Assembly (NCBI RefSeq): GCF_030816015.1
Contig: NZ_JAUSXN010000001.1
Coordinates: forward strand, 5,022,001 to 5,086,000
Length of the DNA stretch: 64,000 bases
From: Pedobacter sp. W3I1
Lineage (GTDB): Bacteria > Bacteroidota > Bacteroidia > Sphingobacteriales > Sphingobacteriaceae
Reading direction: 5' to 3'
How positions within the stretch are numbered: the stretch's first letter is position 1; every line of letters starts with the position of its first letter. Under the pieces are notes generated by a model, which searched no databases, was not told the DNA's origin, and saw only the letters and a list, made by a program, of their open reading frames with translations. The position numbers and the translations under genes were made by a program. Shown here piece by piece: positions 1 to 9,116 of this stretch.

Positions 1-911
1 ACTTTTTTACCGCTATATTCAGTTCCGTAGGTGATAATTGGCCAACCATAGTTTTTGCCCGGTTTAATAATATTCACCTCATCGCCTCCTTTAGGGCCAA
101 ATTCGGCTTCCCATAAATCTCCGGTTAACGGATTAATGGCCAAACCATCCGGATTCCGCAATCCGTAGGCATAAATTTCTGGTTTTGCATCTGCCTTGCC
201 AGCAAATGGTCCATTCGCCACTGCTTTGCCATCGGTGGTAAGGTGTAAGATTTTACCCAGAGAAGAATTTAAATACTGCGCCTGGATTCTGATATCGCTG
301 CCGGAACGTTCGCCTGTACTTACAAATAAATTGCCATTTTTATCGAAAACAATTCTCGATCCGTATTGCAGTTTACCTCCATAAGCTGGTGTAGCCCTGT
401 AAATTATGGTTTGGTTCTCTATGGTAGTTTCATTAGCTGCCAATTTACCTTTGGCAATGGCCAATAAAACACCTTTATCCTGGGGCTCTGAATAAGCCCA
501 ATAAATCATCCTGTTTTTAGCAAAGTTCGGATCTAAGGTTACATCCAATAAACCGCCCTGGCCTGAAGGATCTACCTTTGGTAAACCGGTTATCTTTTTG
601 CTTAATTTCCCATCAGGCGTAAGGATCACCATTGTACCCTGTTTTTGTGTAATTAAAAAACCACCATTTGGAAGAACTGAAATGGCCCATGGATTTTCTA
701 ACTTTTCGTTAATAATCGTAATATCCAGCGGGGTTTTGGTTTTTACACCTGCGATTCGGGTTTGCCCTGCAAATGCCGGTTTATAATCAGCTGAGGGTTC
801 GTTAGTTTCAACAGGGTTCTGCGCCGATACACATGCAATATTTGCACAGTTTAGCGTTAAACCTGTCAATAAAATACCTAAAGTTTTATTGTTAAATAAG
901 TTAATAGACAT
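1..911 (-). CDS. PQQ-dependent sugar dehydrogenase, glucose/sorbosone dehydrogenase family (partial, C-terminus outside window)
   Basis: The reading frame is open from the ATG at 909-911 to the window edge, giving 303 codons without a stop. A hydrophobic N-terminal segment of about 30 residues ending near VSA-QN looks like a signal peptide, so the enzyme is probably periplasmic. The body matches the soluble aldose/sorbosone dehydrogenase beta-propeller family: LENPWAISVLPNG near the start, YGSRIVFDKNGNLFVSTGER in the middle, YGLRNPDGLAINP and GGDEVNIIKPGKNYGWP near the edge. Family members oxidise sugars with pyrroloquinoline quinone and calcium; the substrate cannot be read from sequence. 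It lies downstream of trxA on the same strand but behind a terminator, so it is probably transcribed separately. Confidence 0.88.
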   Translation of the reverse strand, partial: MSINLFNNKTLGILLTGLTLNCANIACVSAQNPVETNEPSADYKPAFAGQTRIAGVKTKTPLDITIINEKLENPWAISVLPNGGFLITQKQGTMVILTPDGKLSKKITGLPKVDPSGQGGLLDVTLDPNFAKNRMIYWAYSEPQDKGVLLAIAKGKLAANETTIENQTIIYRATPAYGGKLQYGSRIVFDKNGNLFVSTGERSGSDIRIQAQYLNSSLGKILHLTTDGKAVANGPFAGKADAKPEIYAYGLRNPDGLAINPLTGDLWEAEFGPKGGDEVNIIKPGKNYGWPIITYGTEYSGKK

Positions 912-950
912 GATTGTTAGTTTTTTATTAAAGAAACAAAATTATGTTTG

Positions 951-990
951 CAATAAAAAACCCAAATCCATCAAATGAACCTGGGGTTTT
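951..990 (-). terminator. Rho-independent terminator of trxA
   Basis: On the minus strand AAAACCC and GGGTTTT pair around a loop of about 20 bases and are followed by a T run. It lies 48 bases past the trxA stop and before the sugar dehydrogenase start. The stem is AT-rich, so strength is moderate. Confidence 0.55.
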
Positions 991-1038
991 AAATATGTTA
1001 CAAGCCTTTAGGCTTTGGTCTTCTGCTTTAAGCTTAAA

Positions 1039-1359
1039 CTAAGCCAATTGCTTGTTTAATTTTTCTGCTAATACTGATTTTGGAACAGCACCAACTTGTT
1101 TGTCAACAACCTGACCATCTTTAAAGTATAATAAAGCCGGGATGTTACGGATACCAAATTGCATTGAAATTTGAGGGTTGTTATCAACGTTCACTTTTCC
1201 AACTACCGCTTTACCATCGTATTCTTTTGCGATTTCTTCTACTACCGGACCAACCATGCGACAAGGGCCACACCATTCTGCCCAAAAATCTACTAATACG
1301 GGTTTATCTGATTTTAATACAAGCTCCTCGAAGTTTGCATCTGTGATTTCTAATGCCAT
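1039..1359 (-). CDS. trxA: Thioredoxin
   Basis: A 106-residue classic thioredoxin. The redox motif WCGPC has its cysteines at residues 30 and 33 when the protein begins at MALEITDANF (ATG 1357-1359). An ATG seven codons further upstream is in frame but would put MNIKKII before the conserved start; the shorter form fits the usual length. The conserved cis-proline region follows as RNIPALLYFKDG. It reduces protein disulfides in the cytoplasm using thioredoxin reductase, which is not in this window. No Shine-Dalgarno is visible; the start is preceded by an A/T-rich stretch. A Bacteroidota-type promoter and a perfect palindrome lie directly upstream. Confidence 0.96.
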   Translation of the reverse strand: MALEITDANFEELVLKSDKPVLVDFWAEWCGPCRMVGPVVEEIAKEYDGKAVVGKVNVDNNPQISMQFGIRNIPALLYFKDGQVVDKQVGAVPKSVLAEKLNKQLA

Positions 1360-1377
1360 AATTATTTTTTTTATGTT

Positions 1378-1406
1378 CAAATATATGTATTCAATTGTAA
1401 TGCCAA
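1378..1406 (-). promoter_or_regulatory. Promoter of trxA
   Basis: On the minus strand TTG (1404-1406) is followed after 18 bases by TATATTTG (1378-1385), a perfect match to the Bacteroidota -7 consensus TAnnTTTG. Transcription should begin near 1373, leaving a short leader before ATG 1359. Confidence 0.65.
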
Positions 1407-1414
1407 CCCATCTG

Positions 1415-1433
1415 TAATGTCAATTTGACATTA
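1415..1433. promoter_or_regulatory. Perfect 19-bp palindrome upstream of the trxA promoter
   Basis: TAATGTCAATTTGACATTA has 9-bp arms around one central base. It ends 9 bases upstream of the -33 element of trxA, where an activator or repressor dimer could bind. No known regulator is assigned. Confidence 0.5.
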
Positions 1434-1439
1434 TTTTGA

Positions 1440-1512
1440 GGTAGAGGGCTTAAAGGTGAAGGGTATAAGGCTTAGGCGGCTTTAACCTTCCACCTTAAAC
1501 CTTCCGCCTCAT
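1440..1512. repeat. Heptad-word block between dnaE and trxA
   Basis: Words such as GGCTTAAAGGTGAAGGGTA occur first in G-rich and then in complementary form (AACCTTCCACCTTAAACC), so the block can fold into an imperfect hairpin. It follows the dnaE stop codon at 1516 on the minus strand and may act in transcript 3'-end formation. The same style of block occurs at 20831-20905, 49522-49606 and 50047-50118. Confidence 0.6.
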
Positions 1513-1515
1513 ACC

Positions 1516-4500
1516 TTAGTTTAGCTTGTAATTTACAACATTCAATCCAAGCAATTGTTCCAAAAACTTATTGCTTGGATTTATTTTAAGATTTTTCGAT
1601 GGCATATCCAACATAATCTCCTTTTCTCTATCAAAAATAGCAAAGTTAAGTTGGCAGTTTTGCTGCTCAGAGTTTGCCTTATTGTCTGCTAGTATGGCTT
1701 CAATCTCGCGCATCAGCTGATCGTTAACCCGCTCAATCGGCACCTGGATAGTTAAACTTTTCGCTAGTTTATCCCTTAGTTCAGACATTAAGTTAATGGC
1801 GGTGATTTTAAATTCCCAATCTCCGGCTTTACCGAAACGCTCACCAACCCTGCCTCTAATCTGTAAGAAATATCCTTCTGTTAAAAACGATTTAAACTTT
1901 AAAAAATCTTCCCCGAACAAGGCCATTTCACTTGCATCTTCATAATCTTCGAAAACAAAAGTACCAAAGGGCTTACCTGTTTTGGTAATCCTTTGCGATG
2001 CTGTGACTACGAGTCCGCCTACACAAAGCTCACGGTTTTTTAGTTTTTCGAATTCGGCCAATATTTCTTCGTTGTTATCGCCCATACGCACCTTATTAAT
2101 GATACTCAGCTGTTTAACACCATGTGTACAGAATTTATCGAGTTCGAGTTTATAATTGTCTAAAGGGTGGCCGGAAAGGAAAATCCCGATAGCATCTTTC
2201 TCGTATTTTAACCTGTCCATTAATGCCCATTCTGGTGAAACTGGCAAACTTGGTTCTAAAATAAGGTCAGCTTTAGAGCCCCCGAACAAGGAAGCCTGTG
2301 AGGTACTTTCGTTGTTCTGAAAATCGTTGGCATATTTAATAATCTTTTCGATACCATTCATTTTATCGTTCGGGCCGATATAAAAATACTGCGCCCTATG
2401 ACCTCCAAATGCATCGAAAGCACCGCTGTATACAAAACTCTCGTAAGCTTTTTTATTTACAATACGCGTGTTGGAACGCTTGGCGAAATCGTACACATTA
2501 TTATAGGGTCCGTTTGCCAATCTTTCTTCAATAATACTCTCTACTGCCTTTTCACCAACACCTTTTACTGCCGACATCCCAAAACGGACTTCGCCTTTGG
2601 CATTTACTGAGAATTTGAGATCGGATTCGTTAACATCGGGACCTAATACGGTAACACTCATCTGTCGACATTCTTCCATGAAGAAAGCCACCTGTTTAAT
2701 ATCACTCATGTTGTTCGACAGTACCGCAGCCATATATTCAGCAGGATAATGTGCTTTTAAGTATGCGGTTTGATAGGCAATCCATGCATAACAGGTAGAG
2801 TGCGATTTATTAAAAGCGTAGGATGCAAATGCTTCCCAATCTTTCCATATTTTTTCTAAAGTTGTGGCATCGTGACCTTTCTCGGCGGCTTGTTTCACAA
2901 ACTTTGGTTTCATTTTATCCAGAACGTCTTTCTGTTTCTTACCCATCGCCTTACGCAGCACGTCGGCCTCACCTTTGGTAAATCCAGCCAGTTTCTGCGA
3001 TAAAAGCATTACCTGCTCCTGATAAACGGTAATTCCGTAGGTTTCTTTCAAATACTCTTCACAGGCATCTAAATCGTATTTAATCTCTTCTTCACCATTT
3101 TTACGGCGAACGAAACTCGGGATGTACTCCATTGGTCCCGGGCGATATAATGCGTTCATTGCAATTAAATCGTCGAAAACTGTTGGTTTCAGCTCCTTCA
3201 TGTATTTCTGCATACCTGGACTCTCATACTGAAAAATCCCGATGGTTTCACCACGCTGGAAAAGCTCATAGGTTAATACATCATCAATGGGGAAATTATC
3301 CGGATCGAGATCGATGCCAAACCGTTTTTTAACCAGTTTTACGGTATCCTTTATCAGGGTAAGGGTTTTTAAGCCCAAAAAGTCCATCTTTAATAAACCC
3401 GCGCTCTCTACAACCGAGTTATCAAATTGGGTAACATATAAATCAGAATCTTTTGCAGTAGAAACAGGAACGAAATTGGTAATATCACTTGGCGTAATAA
3501 TCACCCCGCAGGCATGGATACCGGTATTTCGCAAAGAGCCCTCTAAAATCTGTGCCTGTTGAATGGTTTCGGCACTTAAATCTTTTAATGCACCAAGGTT
3601 CTTCAATTCTACTACGCGTTCATATTCATCAGGGCGCAAAGATTCTTTTAAAGTTTTTTCATCCAGCGTGAAGATTTTGGCGAGCTTCATGTTCGGAATC
3701 AGCTTGGCAATTTTATCTGCTTCAAAAAGTGGCAAATCCAATACCCTTGCGGTATCGCGGATAGAAGATTTGGCAGCCATGGTTCCATAAGTGATAATCT
3801 GCGCCACCTGGCTGGAACCGTATTTGTTGATTACGTATTCCATTACACGGCCACGGCCCTCATCATCAAAATCGATATCAATATCGGGCATGGATACTCG
3901 ATCGGGGTTTAAGAAACGCTCAAAAAGGAGATCGTACTTAATCGGATCGATATTCGTGATCCACAAACAATAAGCAACCACCGACCCGGCTGCAGAACCA
4001 CGGCCAGGGCCCACCGAAACATCCCTGCGACGGGCTTCGGCAATAAAATCCTGTACAATTAGGAAATAACCCGGATAACCTGTTTTCTCGATGGTTTGCA
4101 ATTCGAAATCTAATCGCTCAATAATTTCAGGGGTTAATACACCATAACGTTTCTTGGCACCCTCGTAGGTAAGGTGCCGTAAAAATTTATTTTCCCCACG
4201 TTTTCCACCGTCGGCTTCATCCTCGGCCACTAAAAATTCGCCTGGAATATCGAATTTAGGTAAGAGTACTTCGCGGGCGAGTTTATAGATTTCGATTTTA
4301 TCTACAATTTCTTTAATGTTTAAAATCGCCTCTGGCAAATCGGCAAAAAGCGATTTCATTTCATCACCAGATTTGAAATAATATTCTTGATTGGGCAAAC
4401 CATAACGGTAACCGCGGCCACGGCCAATTGGTGTTGCCTGTTTTTCGCCATCTTTTACACAAAGCAAAATATCATGTGCATTCGCATCCTTTTTGTTAAT

Positions 4501-5949
4501 GTAATAGGTATTATTGGTGGCTACCAGTTTAACAGCATGTTTTCTAGCCAATGCAATCAACGATTCATTTACACGGTCTTCATCTTCCTGGTTGTGGCGC
4601 ATTACCTCCACATAGAAATCATCGCCAAACATGTTCTTCCACCAGATCAGTGCTTCTTCAGCCTGGGTTTCACCCATGTTTAAAATTTTGTTCGAAATCT
4701 CTCCGGAAAGGTTACCCGATAGAACAATAATATCATCTTTATACTGTTCAATTACCGCCCTATCAATACGTGGAACGTAATAAAAACCCTTGGTATAAGC
4801 GATAGAAGACATTTTAGCTAAATTGTGATAGCCTTTTTTGTTCTTCGCCAACAGTACCATCTGGTAACCGTTATCTTTTACAGTCCGGTCTAAGTGGTTG
4901 CCACAAACAAAAAACTCTACCCCAACAATCGGCGTCATGACCACCTCAGTTGGACGCTCACCTGCTTCTATTGCGGCAGCATTTTTTGCTTCGGCAGCTT
5001 TATTATGGTTTAAAACATGATTTACAAAGTGAAAGGCCCCCATCATGTTCGCATGATCGGTCATGGCTACTGCCGGCATCTTTTGTGCTGCCGCGGCTTT
5101 TACCAGATCGGGGATACTGATGGTACTTTGCAATACCGAAAACTGGGTATGGTTGTGTAAATGAACAAAAGTTGCTGCAGCAAGTTCCTGTTTGTTTCCG
5201 GCAAGTTCTTGTTTAGAAATGCCTCCACCCTCTGCTTTTTGTAAACGTTTGCGGATTTCATCAGAAGCTGCTTTTAAATTGATGTGTTTTAAACCAACAC
5301 CTTCAATCGTAGCTGGGTTTACCTCTCTAAAACGAGGGAAATATTCTACGTCAACCTGTAGTTCTTCTTTTTTAAAAACTTCTCGTTTTACCAGCTCTAA
5401 GAAACAACGTGTAGTTGCTTCCACATCGGCAGTTGCATTGTGGGCTTCGTTAAAAGGAACACCAAATAAATAAGCATGTAACTCGGTTAAGGTTGGCAGT
5501 TTAAACCTTCCGCCCCTACCGCCTGGTAATTGTAAAAGTTGAGCCGTAACTTCGGTACAGGTATCCAAAACTGGCATTTCTGCCAGGCGATTAGCCACAC
5601 CAAATCGGTGAAACTCACAGCCCATAATGTTCACATCGAAGCCAACGTTTTGCCCTACAATAAACTTAGCTTTATTTAATACTTCATTAAACTTTGCCAA
5701 CATTTCCTCAAACCCAATACCTTGTTCGGCAGCCAGTTCGGTAGAGATCCCGTGAATGCGTTCTGCGTCGTACGGAATATTAAATCCCTCTGGTTTAACC
5801 AGATAATCCTGATGTTCAACCAATCTCCCCATCTCATCGTGCAATTGCCATGCAATCTGAATACAACGCGGCCAATTATCCGTATCGGTAATGGGTGCGT
5901 TATAATTACGTGGCAAACCAGTGGTTTCAGTATCAAAAATTAAGTACAT
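1516..5949 (-). CDS. dnaE: DNA polymerase III alpha subunit with N-terminal DEDDh exonuclease domain
   Basis: The main replicative polymerase, 1477 residues from the chosen start MYLIFDTETTGLP. A start 16 codons upstream is open, but a TATTTTTG promoter box at 5995-6002 overlaps it, which favours the shorter form. Domains in order: an epsilon-like DEDDh 3'-5' exonuclease (about 1-190, DTETTG motif and NVGFDVNIM), a PHP domain from about 263 (HLHNHTQFS), the C-family polymerase palm with the catalytic PDIDIDF near 690, fingers, tandem helix-hairpin-helix, and an OB fold near 1300. Ordinary DnaE is about 1150-1200 residues and takes its proofreader as a separate DnaQ; this fused layout is known in Bacteroidota. 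It is presumably monocistronic. Confidence 0.95.
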   Translation of the reverse strand: MYLIFDTETTGLPRNYNAPITDTDNWPRCIQIAWQLHDEMGRLVEHQDYLVKPEGFNIPYDAERIHGISTELAAEQGIGFEEMLAKFNEVLNKAKFIVGQNVGFDVNIMGCEFHRFGVANRLAEMPVLDTCTEVTAQLLQLPGGRGGRFKLPTLTELHAYLFGVPFNEAHNATADVEATTRCFLELVKREVFKKEELQVDVEYFPRFREVNPATIEGVGLKHINLKAASDEIRKRLQKAEGGGISKQELAGNKQELAAATFVHLHNHTQFSVLQSTISIPDLVKAAAAQKMPAVAMTDHANMMGAFHFVNHVLNHNKAAEAKNAAAIEAGERPTEVVMTPIVGVEFFVCGNHLDRTVKDNGYQMVLLAKNKKGYHNLAKMSSIAYTKGFYYVPRIDRAVIEQYKDDIIVLSGNLSGEISNKILNMGETQAEEALIWWKNMFGDDFYVEVMRHNQEDEDRVNESLIALARKHAVKLVATNNTYYINKKDANAHDILLCVKDGEKQATPIGRGRGYRYGLPNQEYYFKSGDEMKSLFADLPEAILNIKEIVDKIEIYKLAREVLLPKFDIPGEFLVAEDEADGGKRGENKFLRHLTYEGAKKRYGVLTPEIIERLDFELQTIEKTGYPGYFLIVQDFIAEARRRDVSVGPGRGSAAGSVVAYCLWITNIDPIKYDLLFERFLNPDRVSMPDIDIDFDDEGRGRVMEYVINKYGSSQVAQIITYGTMAAKSSIRDTARVLDLPLFEADKIAKLIPNMKLAKIFTLDEKTLKESLRPDEYERVVELKNLGALKDLSAETIQQAQILEGSLRNTGIHACGVIITPSDITNFVPVSTAKDSDLYVTQFDNSVVESAGLLKMDFLGLKTLTLIKDTVKLVKKRFGIDLDPDNFPIDDVLTYELFQRGETIGIFQYESPGMQKYMKELKPTVFDDLIAMNALYRPGPMEYIPSFVRRKNGEEEIKYDLDACEEYLKETYGITVYQEQVMLLSQKLAGFTKGEADVLRKAMGKKQKDVLDKMKPKFVKQAAEKGHDATTLEKIWKDWEAFASYAFNKSHSTCYAWIAYQTAYLKAHYPAEYMAAVLSNNMSDIKQVAFFMEECRQMSVTVLGPDVNESDLKFSVNAKGEVRFGMSAVKGVGEKAVESIIEERLANGPYNNVYDFAKRSNTRIVNKKAYESFVYSGAFDAFGGHRAQYFYIGPNDKMNGIEKIIKYANDFQNNESTSQASLFGGSKADLILEPSLPVSPEWALMDRLKYEKDAIGIFLSGHPLDNYKLELDKFCTHGVKQLSIINKVRMGDNNEEILAEFEKLKNRELCVGGLVVTASQRITKTGKPFGTFVFEDYEDASEMALFGEDFLKFKSFLTEGYFLQIRGRVGERFGKAGDWEFKITAINLMSELRDKLAKSLTIQVPIERVNDQLMREIEAILADNKANSEQQNCQLNFAIFDREKEIMLDMPSKNLKINPSNKFLEQLLGLNVVNYKLN

Positions 5950-5994
5950 ATTGTGCGGTAAAGAATTAACCGTTTTAGAATAATAACGGTTCTT

Positions 5995-6002
5995 CAAAAA
6001 TA
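5995..6002 (-). promoter_or_regulatory. Candidate -7 promoter box of dnaE
   Basis: TATTTTTG on the minus strand matches TAnnTTTG exactly. No TTG is found 18-21 bases upstream, so only half of the promoter is recognisable. Predicted initiation near 5990 supports the ATG at 5949. Confidence 0.45.
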
Positions 6003-6119
6003 AGGAATTTGAGGGTTGAAGTTGTCAGGATTTTATCAACAAAAATATGACGAGCAAACCTATCAGGTTTTTTCAAAGCACATTATCATTTTGTTTCTTT
6101 TACCTTTTTATTTTTTTTG

Positions 6120-6447
6120 GAAATGAGTGCTTCGATTTTTCATCGGGCTTTCAGTCCCGCTATACGCTTTACTTCGTTGCACTACGTGTTCGCTGCTATC
6201 GGGTTTAGATAACAAAAGTCTGTGGTCAAAACTTAAAAAAGCCATAGTCAAAGAGTTAATAATGCAACAAGCTTTAAAATTCATTTTCCCATAGGATTTT
6301 CAGCCCAGGATAGTAGCACAATTGGCACCACCTAAACCCGATCGGAAGCGGTATTCCGATTTAAGCATTGCTGTTCATTGTTTTTTGACCTGCTTGCTTG
6401 TTTCACAGGTTTCATCGGAATTTAGCAAAGAGCGGGACTGAACCCGC
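6120..6447. repeat. Nested inverted-repeat element (same family as 51500-52551), diverged copy
   Basis: The left arm carries CCCGCTATACGCTTTAC, CTACGTGTTCGCTGC and ATCGGGTTTAG; the right arm carries CTAAACCCGATCGGAAGCGG, TCATCGGAAT and AGAGCGGGACTGA. The arms pair in nested fashion, and the segment GCTTGCTTGTTTCACAGGTT is shared with the elements near 51700 and 52110. It fills part of the roughly 1-kb gap between dnaE and mdh. No protein is supported here. Confidence 0.7.
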
Positions 6448-6551
6448 CTATGAAAAACTGAACGTATGTTTTCAAAAACAATCAATGCATCATACAAAGT
6501 AATGAGGAGATTCTTCGCTGCGCTATCATTGACAGAATCCGTTAGTGCTGT

Positions 6552-6747
6552 CGTCATTGCGAGGAGGAACGACGAAGCAATCTTTCCTGCTAATGATTCT
6601 ACTATAAAGATTGCTTCCCCGAAAATCGGGGCGGGCTGTCGGCTGAAGCTTTCTTATAATGACGATAATCTGAGGAAATTTATCTCCTTAAATCCCTGTC
6701 ATTTATATTGATTTTTATACAATAAATTAACCCTCAGAATGACAGGG
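6552..6747 (+). repeat. GTCAT-ended palindromic intergenic element, copy 1 of a long inverted pair
   Basis: It begins CGTCATTGCGAGGAGGAACG and ends at AACCCTCAGAATGACAGG. Inside are inverted arms (GAAGCAATCTTT against AAAGATTGCTTC) and a CCCCGAAAATCGGGG hairpin. A closely similar element lies in opposite orientation at 43574-43758. The rest of the gap to mdh (6748-6986) shows nothing recognisable. Confidence 0.8.
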
Positions 6748-6986
6748 AAGGAAAAGCTACCCCCCTAACTTATTAATTCCGTTACATTTTTTACCTTCCA
6801 AGGCTTATTATTGAGAGTTAAAATCGGCTTGTTTTCCATAGTTGGCTTTGCTTTAATGCTTCTGCTTTTGAACTTATTAAGCAAACCATCATCAAATTAT
6901 AAAGTTTTGAAAAGGATTTTTAAACCTTATATTTATTTCTACCTTCGATTAAGATTAACGATACGCAAACCATTAAAATAAAATAT

Positions 6987-7925
6987 ATGAAAGTAACGGT
7001 TGTTGGCGCAGGCGCAGTTGGTGCCACTTGTGCAGATAATATTGCCCGCAAAGAATTAGCGAACGAACTTGTCCTGTTAGATATTAAAGAGGGTTTTGCC
7101 GAAGGCAAAGCGATCGACATGATGCAAACTGCAACCCTTTTGGGTTTCGACACCAAAATTACAGGCGTAACCGGCGATTACAGCAAAACTGCTGGTTCTG
7201 ATGTGGTCGTAATTACTTCAGGATTGCCCCGCAAACCAGGGATGACCAGAGAAGAACTGATCGGTATTAATGCCGGTATTGTTAAAGGTGTTGCCGAAAA
7301 TATTTTAAAATTCTCTCCGGAAGCCATTTTCATCGTGATCAGTAATCCGATGGATACCATGACTTACCTTGCCCTAAAATCTTTGGGTCTGCCTAAAAAC
7401 CGCATTATCGGCATGGGCGGAACGTTAGATAGCTCCCGTTTCAAATTTTATTTATCGCAGGCTTTAAATTGTAATCCTAACGATTTGCAGGGCTTTGTAA
7501 TTGGCGGCCATGGCGATACCACTATGATTCCACTAACCCGTTTAGCTACCTACCAAAGTTTACCAGTTAGTAATTTATTAGATCAAGCTACACTTGATAA
7601 AGTTGCAGCTGATACCATGGTTGGTGGTGCTACTTTAACAGGTTTAATCGGAACTTCGGCCTGGTATGCGCCAGGTGCCGCAGGTGCTGCATTGGTTGAA
7701 GCGATTTTACGTGACGAGAAAAAATTATTTACCTGCTGTGTTTCGCTAGAAGGAGAATACGGACAAGAAGATATCTGTTTAGGTGTACCGGTAATTATTG
7801 GTCGTAATGGTTGGGAAAAAATCATCGATTTTAAATTAACCGAAGATGAGCAGGCTGCATTTAATAAAAGTGCCGATGCAGTAAGAAATATGAATAACGT
7901 ACTGGCAGAAATGAAATTGGTTTAA
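6987..7925 (+). CDS. mdh: Malate dehydrogenase (NAD-dependent, LDH-like type)
   Basis: A 312-residue TCA-cycle enzyme that interconverts malate and oxaloacetate. The Rossmann motif GAGAVGA is at residues 7-13, substrate-binding arginines lie in GLPRKPGMTR, and the catalytic histidine is H175 in GGHGDT. Length and motifs are those of the lactate-dehydrogenase-like bacterial Mdh (about 310 residues). The ATG at 6987 follows an A-rich leader without a Shine-Dalgarno. The gene stands alone between two repeat-rich gaps; no terminator hairpin is obvious, though the palindromic element 7987-8059 follows closely. Confidence 0.96.
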   Translation: MKVTVVGAGAVGATCADNIARKELANELVLLDIKEGFAEGKAIDMMQTATLLGFDTKITGVTGDYSKTAGSDVVVITSGLPRKPGMTREELIGINAGIVKGVAENILKFSPEAIFIVISNPMDTMTYLALKSLGLPKNRIIGMGGTLDSSRFKFYLSQALNCNPNDLQGFVIGGHGDTTMIPLTRLATYQSLPVSNLLDQATLDKVAADTMVGGATLTGLIGTSAWYAPGAAGAALVEAILRDEKKLFTCCVSLEGEYGQEDICLGVPVIIGRNGWEKIIDFKLTEDEQAAFNKSADAVRNMNNVLAEMKLV

Positions 7926-7986
7926 CACCATTCTGAAGATTAATTTTTAAAGGAAGTATTAAATTACTAAAATAGATTTCCTCGGT

Positions 7987-8059
7987 TCGTCATTCCCAAC
8001 TCGATTGGGAATCTTAATGCAATAGGCTTTAAGATTCCCGCCTACGCGAGAATGACGAC
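7987..8059. repeat. GTCAT-ended palindromic element
   Basis: It starts CGTCATTCCC and ends GAGAATGACG, with internal arms GGGAATCTTAA and TTAAGATTCCC, so the whole element folds back on itself. A fragment of a related repeat, GTCACCCTGAGCGTAGTCGA, sits at 8141-8160. Confidence 0.75.
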
Positions 8060-8182
8060 CGTTTTTGACATCCATCTATTCGGTATTTCCCTGCCTGAAT
8101 AGCTAGCCGGTCGTGGCATTTTTTACACTTAAATAAGTTGTCACCCTGAGCGTAGTCGAAGGGCAGTAGACATAAATAAACA

Positions 8183-8608
8183 ATGAAATCAATTTCAATC
8201 CCATTAAAACTCATAAACTTACAAGACGACGGCTTCCACCTTTTAGTAGAAGTTGTTGTTTTTAAGGAAAAACATTTTGCTGTTTTAGATACTGGCGCTT
8301 CAAGAAGTGTTTTCGATAAATCATTAATCGAACAACATTTATCAGAAACGCTGCAAGTATCCGACGAGATTAACGCTGCCACCCTTTTTACCACCACCAC
8401 TACCATCCAGGCTACCATTCCAGAACTAAAAATCGGACCACTAAAGATCAAGAATTATGAAACTGTGGCTTTTGATCTGCAATCAGTGAGCGAAACCTAC
8501 CAACAGTTTGGCCACCCACCTATTATGAGTATTATTGGAGGAGATATATTAATGCAATATAAAGCCGTTATTAATTACAAGAAAATGATCCTTAAGCTTT
8601 ATAGATAA
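8183..8608 (+). CDS. Retropepsin-like aspartic protease family protein
   Basis: A 141-residue single-domain protein of the bacterial clan AA aspartic peptidases. The catalytic-site motif is LDTGAS (near residue 39), followed by a flap-like segment and the hydrophobic IIGGDILMQY motif, which corresponds to the conserved hydrophobic-G element late in the fold. Such proteins act as homodimers because each chain gives one aspartate. No signal peptide or membrane segment is seen, so a cytoplasmic location is likely. Substrate and role are unknown. It is separated by 64 bases from the next gene and could be co-transcribed with it. Confidence 0.75.
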   Translation: MKSISIPLKLINLQDDGFHLLVEVVVFKEKHFAVLDTGASRSVFDKSLIEQHLSETLQVSDEINAATLFTTTTTIQATIPELKIGPLKIKNYETVAFDLQSVSETYQQFGHPPIMSIIGGDILMQYKAVINYKKMILKLYR

Positions 8609-8672
8609 ACGTAATTTTATTTTATGACTTTAATCATTTTTATTAAGCCATTTTAAATGACATTTGAACCTG

Positions 8673-9116
8673 ATGAAAAAGTTAATCGCAATTTTTGGTG
8701 TTATTTTTTGGGCAGGATTAATTGGCGGAATTAGTTTTTTGGAAGCGCCGTTAAAATTCCAGGCTCCGGGGATTACTATCCCACTTGGTTTAGGTATCGG
8801 ACAATTGGTTTTTCAGGCACTTAATAAAATAGAGATCGTATTAGTCATCATCATTTTAACCTGCTCCTTACCAGCACCTTTAAAAAACATCCGCAGTATT
8901 TTACTTTTCTTGGTTACTATTCTTTTAATGGTAGATACTTTTTGGCTCTTGCCATTACTCGATGAAAGGGCAAAACTGGTTTTGGCTGGCAATGTTCCAA
9001 TTAAAAGTTATCATCATATATTGTACATCATTATCGACACCATGAAATTCCTGTCATTGATTGTTCTAGGTTTTTTAAGTTTAAAATCACTTTACCATGA
9101 AAAAAGTTATTCATAA
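8673..9116 (+). CDS. Conserved membrane protein with four predicted transmembrane helices
   Basis: A 147-residue hydrophobic protein. Helices can be seen at about residues 3-21, 52-66, 74-92 and 118-138, with a polar loop containing FLEAPLKFQAPG after the first. The start is taken at ATG 8673; a TTG three codons upstream is in frame but less likely. I do not recognise a function; the loop after helix 1 recalls DUF4149/TMEM205-type proteins only loosely. The end overlaps the truncated hemoglobin gene by 20 bases, indicating translational coupling, so the two products may act together near the membrane. Confidence 0.7.
   Translation: MKKLIAIFGVIFWAGLIGGISFLEAPLKFQAPGITIPLGLGIGQLVFQALNKIEIVLVIIILTCSLPAPLKNIRSILLFLVTILLMVDTFWLLPLLDERAKLVLAGNVPIKSYHHILYIIIDTMKFLSLIVLGFLSLKSLYHEKSYS

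Noticed and set aside
8029..8451. 140-codon minus-strand frame over the retropepsin-like gene
   Set aside because: It runs through the GTCAT palindrome and opposite DTGAS; its product is low-complexity serine/threonine and unlike any family.
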